The notes under the pieces are model-generated. The model saw nothing but the letters and a program-made list of their open reading frames with translations. It had not been told where the DNA came from and searched no databases. Positions 7,175-12,884 of a stretch of 12,884 bases of DNA are shown in pieces (position 1 is the first letter of the stretch; the number at the start of each line of letters is the position of its first letter). This stretch comes from Haloferacaceae archaeon. Lineage in GTDB: Archaea > Halobacteriota > Halobacteria > Halobacteriales > Haloferacaceae. The position numbers and the translations under genes are program-made. The stretch spans positions 1 to 12,884 of the forward strand of contig JAHENP010000287.1 of NCBI GenBank assembly GCA_018609965.1. Reading direction: 5' to 3'.

Positions 7175-9856
7175 ATGGAGTTCCCCGCTCGGACGCTGAA
7201 GTTCGGCGTCGATGTCGGCCGGAAAGCCCACGACTTCCTCACCGACGTGGATCTCGACTCCCAGATCGAGACTGCCGGGCTGAAGGCCGGACGACACGTC
7301 GCAGACGACCACGATGATCTCGACCCGCGTGGCGTTCACGACCTGATCGTCCTCGCGTTGGAAGACAGCGACGAACTGGCCGACGGCGTCGACGAGCTGA
7401 TCCAGCGTGGGGAGCCAGTCGCGGCGGAGGCGGCGTTGTTGGCCGAGGAACTGGCGCGGCTGGCGGACGGCTTCGACCCGTTGGCGGCGGTGTCGACCGA
7501 GGCGGTCGACTGGGAAGCGGTCGCGGAGACGTTTCTGGAGACGTTCGAGCGGGAGGTGGCGGCGATGGAGGCGGACCAGCGGTGGTTCCTGCTGCAGGCG
7601 TACAACCAACGCGTGTTAGAGGCGGTGACGCCCGACGAGTTTGCCGAGGCAAGAGCGAGTCTCACCGAACGAGGGTTCGACGTGGTGAGCGACGCCGACT
7701 TCGAGACGGAGATCGAAGACCCACGAGCGGCGTGGCGGGAGCCGTTCGACTGGCAACACCTCCCGAACGACTACGCGGTCGACAGATACCACGGCGACAG
7801 CGACCGCACGTTCACCCAGCAGGTTCTGGCGACGCTCGACGGCGGTGGTCACCAACTGCTGTTCGGCCCGCCGGGGTCGGGCAAGACGGTCGCCTGCCGG
7901 CAGGCGGCGGCCGCGTGGCACCACGACGACGACACGGGGCCGGTGATCCACTGGCGCGGCGGGGCGAAGTCACTCGACCCCCACGCGTTGGAACGAGATG
8001 TGGAGACGCTCCGGGAACTGGGTGACACGCTCGTCGTCGTCGAGGACGCCGCACGGGAGCGGGGGTTACCGATCTTCCAGTTCCTGATCGGGGAGTTGGC
8101 AGACGAACCGGACGTGAGCGTCCTGCTCGACGCCCGCGAACACGAACTCGACCGACTCGGGCAGCGTGTCAGACGTGTCTACGACGACGACAGCGTGGGC
8201 CAGTCGGTGTCCAACAGGCTCGGCACGCTGACCGAGCGCGACAGGGTGCCGTATCTCTCTGTCAGAGAGGTCGGCGAGATTCTCGACCGATTCGCCGAGA
8301 CGACCGACACTAACAGGGACGTGCTCCCGACTGCGGAGGCGGTGTTCGACCACCTCACCACCATCGAGAGCCGCGAGCGAGAGGACGCTACCACGGACGA
8401 GGATCACGACGAGACAAGTAGGGCAGAGACAGACGACCCCGAGACGGACGCGACTGAGACGAGCCACGAGACGATGCGAATCACACCCGACCAGATTCGC
8501 CAGACCGTCGGCACCAACTCGGCGGTGTCCGTCGCCAGCCCGATGTTGATGCTCTCCTACTACCTGCCGGTGGCGACAGCCGACGAAGCTGCCGACACGG
8601 CAGAGGAGGGTGTCGACACAAATAGTTCGGAGTCGCCGTTGGAACAACGGGTGCGGTCCGTGTTCAACGAACTGAACAGCTCCGACGAGACGGACGACGA
8701 CTCCACGCCGGCGGTCATCCGTCGCAGGGCGGTGTTGCTGATGGCGACGCTCGCGGCGGCGGACCTCCCGATTCACGAGTCGTACCTCTACGCGCTCACC
8801 GACGACGGGGCTGACCGCGAAGTGGTCACGAACGTGATCGACGACTACCGCGGGCGTGTCCACTTCGGACGGGTCGGAGAGGCGACGGGCGAGGGGAAAC
8901 ACGTCTTCCGGTCGCCACACGAACTCTGGGGGCTCACCTACCTCTACGTCCACGAGGCGGAGTCCGGCAGTCCCACCGCCCTCTTTGAGGAGTCGATGGA
9001 CGCGGTGTTCTCCGTGATCGACGACGAGTCTGTGCGTCGAGAGCTGGGAGACGCGAAGATGGCGTTTAGGCGTCAGACACTCTTGTTCGAGCTTCTGGAT
9101 GAGAACCAGACGTATATCGCGGACAACGTCGTTCGCAGCTTGTTCCAGATCGGGCGGGACAGACCCACACTCGTCGATCTGTTCGGAACGACCAGGCTGT
9201 CGCGGCTCGAACTCCCGGAGTGTTGTTCCGACGAGACGTTCGTCAGGCAGTCGTTCTGGCGCAGTGAAATGTATCGTACCGTCAGAGGCACCGACTGGAG
9301 TGTAGAGAGAGGCGACACGGACGAACAACGTGACGAGAGGGGCGGTGACGACGAACTCCACAACTCGGTGGTCGAACTGCTCTGCGCTCGACAGACTGCG
9401 ATGGAGCGGGATGTCGAGACGAATTGGGTCGAAGAACAGTTCTATCAAGAGTTGGGCCGGTACGCAGAAGGGCAAGGTGACTTGCGGGCCGCAGAGTGGT
9501 TGTTCAGATTGAGTCTCACCCGCTCGCGTCGACGAGAGAACGATCACGGAGTAGCGTCCAATCTCCACGCACTCGGAGAGGTTGCGCGGATGCGAGGAGA
9601 CTTTGATAAGGCCGAGGAGCGTCTCAAAGAGTGTGGTGAGAAGCTTGAGGAGACAGGAGATGCGTCTGATCTGGCTGTCGTCCTCGGAAGCCTCGGGACC
9701 ATCGCTCGCAGTCGGGGAGAGTTCGATGCGGCCGAAGAGTACCACGAACGGAGCCTCTCGATCAAGCAAGAAATCGGCGACCGGTCCGGGGAAGCCAAGA
9801 GTCTCGGAAACCTCGGGAACATCGCTGCTCAGCGGGGAGAGTTCGATGCGGCCTAA
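7175..9856 (+). CDS. STAND-like P-loop NTPase with TPRs, N-terminal part (cut by nonsense codon)
   Basis: This is the 893-residue N-terminal part of a signal-transducing ATPase (STAND-like). Residues ~1-210 are an acidic helical domain I do not recognise. The P-loop ATPase follows, with Walker A GPPGSGKT at 231-238 and Walker B LVVVED at 286-291. A later SVLLDAREHELDRL segment sits where STAND NTPases carry a sensor arginine. An Asp/Glu/Thr-rich linker lies at ~395-430, then a helical, winged-helix-like region to ~780, then TPR units from ~794. The frame stops at TAA 9854-9856 in the middle of a TPR. It continues in the same frame to 11251, so the intact protein would be about 1358 residues. 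Such proteins usually sense a ligand through repeats, oligomerise and trigger the N-terminal effector, often in antiviral defence. That role is inferred here. Confidence 0.8.
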   Translation: MEFPARTLKFGVDVGRKAHDFLTDVDLDSQIETAGLKAGRHVADDHDDLDPRGVHDLIVLALEDSDELADGVDELIQRGEPVAAEAALLAEELARLADGFDPLAAVSTEAVDWEAVAETFLETFEREVAAMEADQRWFLLQAYNQRVLEAVTPDEFAEARASLTERGFDVVSDADFETEIEDPRAAWREPFDWQHLPNDYAVDRYHGDSDRTFTQQVLATLDGGGHQLLFGPPGSGKTVACRQAAAAWHHDDDTGPVIHWRGGAKSLDPHALERDVETLRELGDTLVVVEDAARERGLPIFQFLIGELADEPDVSVLLDAREHELDRLGQRVRRVYDDDSVGQSVSNRLGTLTERDRVPYLSVREVGEILDRFAETTDTNRDVLPTAEAVFDHLTTIESREREDATTDEDHDETSRAETDDPETDATETSHETMRITPDQIRQTVGTNSAVSVASPMLMLSYYLPVATADEAADTAEEGVDTNSSESPLEQRVRSVFNELNSSDETDDDSTPAVIRRRAVLLMATLAAADLPIHESYLYALTDDGADREVVTNVIDDYRGRVHFGRVGEATGEGKHVFRSPHELWGLTYLYVHEAESGSPTALFEESMDAVFSVIDDESVRRELGDAKMAFRRQTLLFELLDENQTYIADNVVRSLFQIGRDRPTLVDLFGTTRLSRLELPECCSDETFVRQSFWRSEMYRTVRGTDWSVERGDTDEQRDERGGDDELHNSVVELLCARQTAMERDVETNWVEEQFYQELGRYAEGQGDLRAAEWLFRLSLTRSRRRENDHGVASNLHALGEVARMRGDFDKAEERLKECGEKLEETGDASDLAVVLGSLGTIARSRGEFDAAEEYHERSLSIKQEIGDRSGEAKSLGNLGNIAAQRGEFDAA

Positions 9857-10273
9857 GAGTATCACGAACGGAGCCTCTTGATCGACCGAGAAATCGGCGA
9901 CCGCTCCGGGGAAGCAAAGAGTCTCGGAAGCCTCGGGAATATCGCTCTCCAGCGGGGAGAGTTCGATGCGGCCGAAGAGTACCACGAACGGAGCCTCTCG
10001 ATCAAGCAAGAAATCGGCGACCGCTCCGGGGAAGCAAAGAGTCTCGGAAGCCTCGGGACCATCGCTCGCGATCGGGGAGAGTTCGATGCGGCCGAAGAGT
10101 ACCACGACCGGAGCCTCTCGATTGAACAAGAAATCGGCGACCGCTCCGGGGAAGCAAAAATTCTCCACAGCCTCGGGATTATCGCTCTCCAGCGGGGAGA
10201 GTTTGAGACCGCGAAGAACCACTACCAGTCGGCACTGGCAATCTTCGCGGAACTCGGACAAGTGCGCGAAGAG
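9674..10273 (+). repeat. Tandem 120-bp TPR-encoding repeat array
   Basis: Five consecutive 120-bp units run from 9674, 9794, 9914, 10034 and 10154. A more diverged unit precedes them at 9554-9673. Each encodes one 40-residue TPR with the consensus LGSLG.IA..RGEFDAAEEYHERSLSI and a link EIGDRSGE. Units 3 and 4 differ at about 12 of 120 positions by hand count. Positions 9713-9783 and 9953-10023 are identical over 71 bp. The DNA identity exceeds what the protein requires and indicates recent tandem duplication or gene conversion. Codon use in the array (GAA, GCA, AAA, AGT, GGA) is less GC-biased than in the flanking parts of the same gene. Confidence 0.92.
9854..9856 (+). other. In-frame nonsense codon inside a TPR unit
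   Basis: TAA replaces the GAA (Glu) that occupies this site in sister units 2, 4 and 5. It corresponds to residue 894 of the full reading frame. The flanking frame is unchanged, so a single G-to-T change explains it. A sequencing or assembly error in the repeat array is the main alternative. Confidence 0.85.
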
Positions 10274-11251
10274 ATCCAGACGTTCCAGAATCTCGTCAGG
10301 ACAGCCGAGGGACTCAACGACGAGGCGGCCGCGGTCGAGTGGGTCGAACGCGGACTCACACAACTCGACGATCTCGATCTCGCCGGCTTGGACGAGGAAC
10401 AGCGCTGGTTCGAGATACGCCACGTCCGACTCGACGGCGACGAAGACGATCTGGAAGGCCTCTATCTGACTGCGCTGAAGCGACTGGGAGCAGGTAAATT
10501 CGAGGCTGCCTCCGATCTCCTCGAAGGCGTCTGGGACTGTCGTGCGTCGTTCGCGCCCGAGACGGACGCCTACGAGATCTGTCTCCGCGCCGGTGTCGGG
10601 TACGCCGCGCCGATGCTGCAGTACGACAGTGACGCCGCCGCCGACGTGATCGACACCGTCCGCGAGACGGTCGAATCGCACCGCGACAAACTCTCGGAGC
10701 CCGCCGCGGCACTGCACGACCTGCTCGTCGACGACGCGACGGACCACGACCTGGAGGCACTCCGGGAGCCAGCCGACCGCGAGGACCCGGACCTCGACGA
10801 CCTGGAGCGGTTCGCGTACGCGGACTTGCTGGAGCAACTCGTCGGCGAGTCGAAGCCGTTGGAGATCTACGTCCCGACACTGCGGGCAATCGCTACCGGT
10901 GAAGCCGAGTTTGAGGAGGTCGTCAACTCGTGTCTCGGGGCGTGGGACCAACACACCGACGTGGAGGGTGATCAGTACCGCGCCGCGCTCGCGGCGGGTG
11001 TCGTGCTGGAAGTCCACCGCGAGTTCGCCGCCGAGCTTCCGCGGGACCGCGAGAGCGTGTTCGGGGTGGTTCGCGAGCACCGCGAGCTACTCACCGAGCC
11101 CATCGAGGCGTTGTTCGAGTATCTCGACACCGGCGCGACGGATCACGACCCGGACGCGCTCCGGGAGGCGGCCGACCACGAGGAGCCGACGCTCGTCGAT
11201 CTGGAGCGGATGATGGTTGCTGGCTTCCTGACCACGCTCCAGTCGCAGTAG
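9878..11251 (+). pseudogene. C-terminal part of the STAND/TPR gene, downstream of the nonsense codon
   Basis: This stretch of 457 codons is in the same frame as the upstream part and is its displaced C-terminus. The first possible restart is a TTG at 9878-9880, preceded by GGAG 4 nt away. The same GGAG occurs in every TPR unit, so it is probably incidental. It encodes the rest of TPR unit 3, three further units (to residue ~1033), a helical segment, and a duplicated ~125-residue C-terminal domain (reconstructed residues ~1097-1222 and ~1232-1355). The two copies share ATDHD..ALRE.AD.E.P.L.DLER near their ends. It ends at TAG 11249-11251. Independent translation is doubtful. A separate C-terminal polypeptide able to pair with the N-terminal part cannot be excluded. 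Confidence 0.7.
10463..11239 (+). repeat. Internal duplication of the C-terminal domain
   Basis: Two protein copies of ~125 residues (10463-10840 and 10868-11239) align along their length. Both begin with a Tyr-led helix, have an AGV..A motif in the middle, contain EP.(E/A)AL, and finish with ATDHD, ALRE, AD(R/H)E and DLER. They are diverged at DNA level, so this duplication is older than the TPR array. The fold is probably alpha-helical. I do not recognise the family. Confidence 0.75.
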
Positions 11252-11296
11252 TCGGGTTTCCGCTACACTCCCGCTATCGAGCAGCCGGCATACCAG

Positions 11297-11302
11297 CTTT
11301 TT
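11297..11302 (+). terminator. Possible U-rich terminator after the STAND gene
   Basis: A five-T run (11298-11302) lies 47 nt after the TAG of the STAND gene in otherwise GC-rich DNA. Archaeal transcription often ends at such U-runs without needing a hairpin. Confidence 0.4.
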
Positions 11303-11365
11303 CGAACCAGTCGTCCATAACCCGACATTATTGATGACTCTGAGAACAAGAGTGGTAACAACCAG

Positions 11366-11566
11366 GTAGACGCTCCGGCGCGCATCCATCACGAACTCGG
11401 GACCGGCGACGACCGCCGGCGCTGGCAGTTCGACGCCGACGGCACCCGCCGGCTCCGTGTCGTCCGGCAGTAGACGCGGACGTTCGCCGACTTCGACGGC
11501 TACGACTGTGAAGCGACGACCGACGTAGCAACAGAGCACGACGCGTGGGGTGTCGGCACCGAGTAA
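11366..11566 (+). pseudogene. Coding remnant with internal stop, unknown protein
   Basis: This frame reads VDAPARIHHELGTGDD, then RRRWQFDADGTRRLRVVRQ, hits TAG at 11471-11473, and continues TRTFADFDGYDCEATTD to TAA at 11564-11566. Third positions are nearly all G or C across the stop, as in real haloarchaeal genes, and the acidic composition fits. There is no ATG or GTG in frame after the upstream stop at 11318-11320, so the 5' end is lost. I read it as the decayed 3' end of a gene of unknown family. Neither half alone looks like a functional protein. It may be a residue of an insertion or deletion event between the STAND gene and the toxin-antitoxin pair. Confidence 0.4.
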
Positions 11567-11577
11567 GGCTTCGTGCC

Positions 11578-11591
11578 GTCGTCGAGACGAC
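11578..11591 (+). other. Short perfect inverted repeat after the remnant
   Basis: GTCGT, a CGAG loop and ACGAC form a perfect 5-bp stem 11 nt after the remnant's TAA. It could be a relic transcript-end hairpin. No T-run follows, and at this length chance is a fair explanation in GC-rich DNA. Confidence 0.25.
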
Positions 11592-11639
11592 AGCCGGTTG
11601 CCAGCCCCGTACCGACGAGACGACGTTGGATCGGCCGGT

Positions 11640-11682
11640 AGCGTTTTGACGCTTGGTGTCAGAGAGTGACAGTGAATGACAG
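11640..11682 (+). promoter_or_regulatory. Promoter and probable operator of the toxin-antitoxin operon
   Basis: An inverted repeat AGCGT-TTTG-ACGCT (11640-11653) encloses the only T-rich element, about 28 nt before the ATG, where the TATA box of a leaderless transcript should be. A second perfect inverted repeat, TGTCA-GAGAG-TGACA, spans 11657-11671. TGACAG then recurs at 11677-11682, overlapping the start codon. The TGTCA/TGACA half-sites begin at 11657, 11667 and 11677, exactly 10 bp apart, on one face of the helix. This fits autoregulation by the winged-helix protein encoded just downstream. No binding data are available to me. Confidence 0.5.
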
Positions 11683-12080
11683 AAGTCGGAATTCCGGTCG
11701 AGGAGCTGCAACGGCGGGAACGTGCAGAGATCTCGATCACACCGGGAACGAACAAAGACGAGGTGTTGCGGTTCCTCGCCGCACACTGTGACAGCGCGTT
11801 TCGTCCACAGGAGGTTGCAGCCGAGACCGACGTGCCGGCAAACAGCGTCGGGAAGGTGCTCCAACGGCTCGAATCCGACGGCCTCGTGACGAACATCGGC
11901 GAGCACTACTTCGTCGATCAACAACGGGCGGACGAACTGACGACGGTGTTCGAGGACCTCCGGAATCTCGACCGGATGCACGAAGCCGTCGAATCACCAC
12001 CCAGTGCAGACACCGAGCAGATTGCCACCGACGACGCGGTCGACGAGCTGGTCGAAGCGGTCGTCGAGGAGACGGAGTAA
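11676..12080 (+). CDS. Winged-helix DNA-binding protein, probable antitoxin
   Basis: This 134-residue acidic protein has one clear DNA-binding domain. Helix 1 is around residues 26-42 (NKDEVLRFLAAHCDSAF), helix 2 is RPQEVAAETD (43-52), the recognition helix is PANSVGKVLQRLESDGLV (54-71), and the wing is TNIGEHYFVD (72-81). This is the MarR/ArsR-like winged-helix layout common in haloarchaeal regulators. Residues 82-134 form an acidic helical tail, ending DELVEAVVEETE, which I infer could clamp the partner protein. The stop is followed after 11 nt by the PemK/MazF-like gene, so the two are co-transcribed. Repeated half-sites over its start region suggest autorepression. The antitoxin call rests on context. 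A plain transcriptional regulator is the alternative. Confidence 0.75.
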   Translation: MTEVGIPVEELQRRERAEISITPGTNKDEVLRFLAAHCDSAFRPQEVAAETDVPANSVGKVLQRLESDGLVTNIGEHYFVDQQRADELTTVFEDLRNLDRMHEAVESPPSADTEQIATDDAVDELVEAVVEETE

Positions 12081-12091
12081 GGTGGTCGAGC

Positions 12092-12478
12092 GTGCCGCCA
12101 CAGTACGAACGCGGCGACGTGGTCTCGACAGACGACGTGTTCGAGACTCGTGACTCGCGCCCGGTGATCGTGGTGACATCGGCCGACCGCCCACCACGCG
12201 GCGACGACGAACGAACGTGGTACACGGTCGTTCCGCTGACAAATGATTCTCACGAACAGTACGCGGACCACCGTTGGAGTGAGTGTCTCGACGCGGCCGC
12301 AGATACCGAACCCGGTGGAGAACTGCTGACTGACTCCGCGGCCGTTCCGTGGGGAACGACGATGCTCTCAGAAGTCAAGATCAACGGTGCGGGGCCAACC
12401 GACGAACCGTACGCACACCTCACGGACGACGCACTACGACGTGTCGCGAAAGCGTTCGTCCGGATGGTCCTCCAGTGA
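12092..12478 (+). CDS. PemK/MazF-like toxin (probable endoribonuclease)
   Basis: This 128-residue protein starts at GTG 12092-12094, chosen because GGTGG lies 6 nt upstream and no ATG precedes the conserved part. The layout follows the PemK/MazF beta-barrel: YERGDVV (5-11), RPVIVVTSA (23-31), YTVVPLTN (44-51), a variable loop, then WGTTMLSEVKI and a C-terminal helix HLTDDALRRVAKAF. R23 and T50 fall where MazF-family toxins keep an Arg after strand 1 and a Thr in the PxT segment used in RNA cleavage. Known members cut mRNA and arrest growth until neutralised by the antitoxin encoded with them. Similarity is moderate, so activity is inferred from the motifs and the operon with the winged-helix gene. 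Confidence 0.7.
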   Translation: MPPQYERGDVVSTDDVFETRDSRPVIVVTSADRPPRGDDERTWYTVVPLTNDSHEQYADHRWSECLDAAADTEPGGELLTDSAAVPWGTTMLSEVKINGAGPTDEPYAHLTDDALRRVAKAFVRMVLQ

Positions 12479-12492
12479 GTCACTCGTTCCGG

Positions 12493-12501
12493 TCTCTTTT
12501 T
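12493..12501 (+). terminator. U-rich terminator after the toxin gene
   Basis: TCTTTTT ends at 12501, about 20 nt after the toxin stop and next to the convergent gene's stop codon (12500-12502). It is a plausible plus-strand archaeal terminator. The minus strand has no matching T-run. Confidence 0.45.
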
Positions 12502-12884
12502 ATGACGCCACACCCTGCACCGCGCCGACGATCCGACGCCGCGCGGCGACCAACTCCGTCAGCCCCCAGCCGACCGCGATCACCAGCCCGGCCGCCAGCG
12601 ACGCGAACGACCACGAGTCCATCCAGACGGGTTGGACCCACGGCGTGACGTGTGACCACGTCACCGCGAACTCCTCGGCAACACCCGCAAGCGGCGTGCC
12701 GGCGAAGCTGTTCTGCACCGTCGCGGCGAAGGTGTTCGTGTCGCCGGTCCCCTCGATCAGCCCCGCAGAGCCGGTGAGACTGTAGTTGCCCGACACACCC
12801 TGGTCCGTCATCGTCGGGCCGTTCGACTCGTCACCGGTGCCGAGCCGTTCGGCCTCGTAGGCACCCCAGGTGGCGTAGTACTCC
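12500..12884 (-). CDS. Unrecognised membrane protein, C-terminal fragment
   Basis: The frame enters from the right edge and stays open for 127 codons, ending at TAA (12500-12502), so the start lies outside the window. An internal ATG at 12809-12811 is not needed as a start, because the frame continues upstream as EYYATWGAYEAERLGTGDES, which looks coding. The fragment has a Ser/Thr/Gly-rich, probably extracytoplasmic part, then one hydrophobic segment (SFASLAAGLVIAVGWGLTEL). A short Arg-containing tail (AARRRIVGAVQG) would be cytoplasmic by the positive-inside rule. I do not recognise the family. A transporter permease or an anchored surface protein are both possible. It converges on the toxin gene. 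Confidence 0.65.
   Translation of the reverse strand, partial: EYYATWGAYEAERLGTGDESNGPTMTDQGVSGNYSLTGSAGLIEGTGDTNTFAATVQNSFAGTPLAGVAEEFAVTWSHVTPWVQPVWMDSWSFASLAAGLVIAVGWGLTELVAARRRIVGAVQGVAS

Noticed and set aside
9674..10273. A CRISPR array
   Set aside because: The repeats are contiguous 120-bp coding units in one frame with no unique spacers, and they translate to 40-residue TPRs.
8066..11080. A 1004-codon open frame on the minus strand opposite the STAND gene
   Set aside because: Long antisense openness is expected from G/C-ending codons and Asp/Glu-rich sense proteins. Its translation is Val/Arg/Leu-heavy with no domain motifs, while the sense strand has Walker motifs and TPRs.
11328..11981. 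A 217-codon minus-strand frame over the remnant and the antitoxin gene
   Set aside because: It is Ser/Arg-rich with no motif and lies opposite a clear winged-helix gene.
1..12884. tRNA, rRNA, transposase genes or terminal inverted repeats of an insertion sequence
   Set aside because: None was recognised when reading either strand. Small or diverged RNA genes could still be missed by eye.

Overview
The window comes from a halophilic archaeon (class Halobacteria). The evidence is high GC with strongly G/C-biased third codon positions, very acidic proteins, an archaeal A-type ATP synthase operon, TATA-box promoters with little or no 5' leader, and tandem Asp/Glu-rich linkers. I cannot name the genus from sequence alone.

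Positions 1-6973 hold the A1Ao ATP synthase operon on the minus strand. In transcription order it reads atpH, atpI, atpK, atpE, atpC, atpF, atpA and atpB, with atpB cut by the left edge. Most junctions overlap or nearly touch: 14 nt for atpH/atpI, 8 nt for atpE/atpC, 4 nt for atpC/atpF and a 5-nt gap for atpA/atpB. The one real gap is 138 nt between atpI and atpK. It holds an imperfect hairpin and a second TATA box, which could raise expression of the multicopy c-ring subunit. The main promoter lies at about 7004-7009.

Positions 7175-11251 on the plus strand, divergent from the operon, hold one very large gene. It encodes a STAND-like P-loop NTPase with a TPR sensor array and a duplicated C-terminal domain, about 1358 residues in all. 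An in-frame TAA at 9854-9856 interrupts it inside the third of six recognisable 40-residue TPR units. The units are separate 120-bp DNA repeats, and several are about 90% or more identical. The frame stays open on both sides, so this is a point nonsense change and not a frameshift. The architecture suits antiviral STAND or signalling proteins, but function is inferred.

Positions 11252-11675 contain a T-run terminator candidate, a small coding remnant with its own internal stop, and a promoter region with inverted repeats. A two-gene plus-strand operon follows: a winged-helix protein (11676-12080) and a PemK/MazF-like protein (12092-12478), which I read as a toxin-antitoxin module with a DNA-binding antitoxin. 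The right edge holds the C-terminus of an unrecognised membrane protein on the minus strand, convergent with the toxin gene.

The left half is therefore core energy metabolism, and the right half looks like an accessory, defence-type region with recent damage and repeat expansion.
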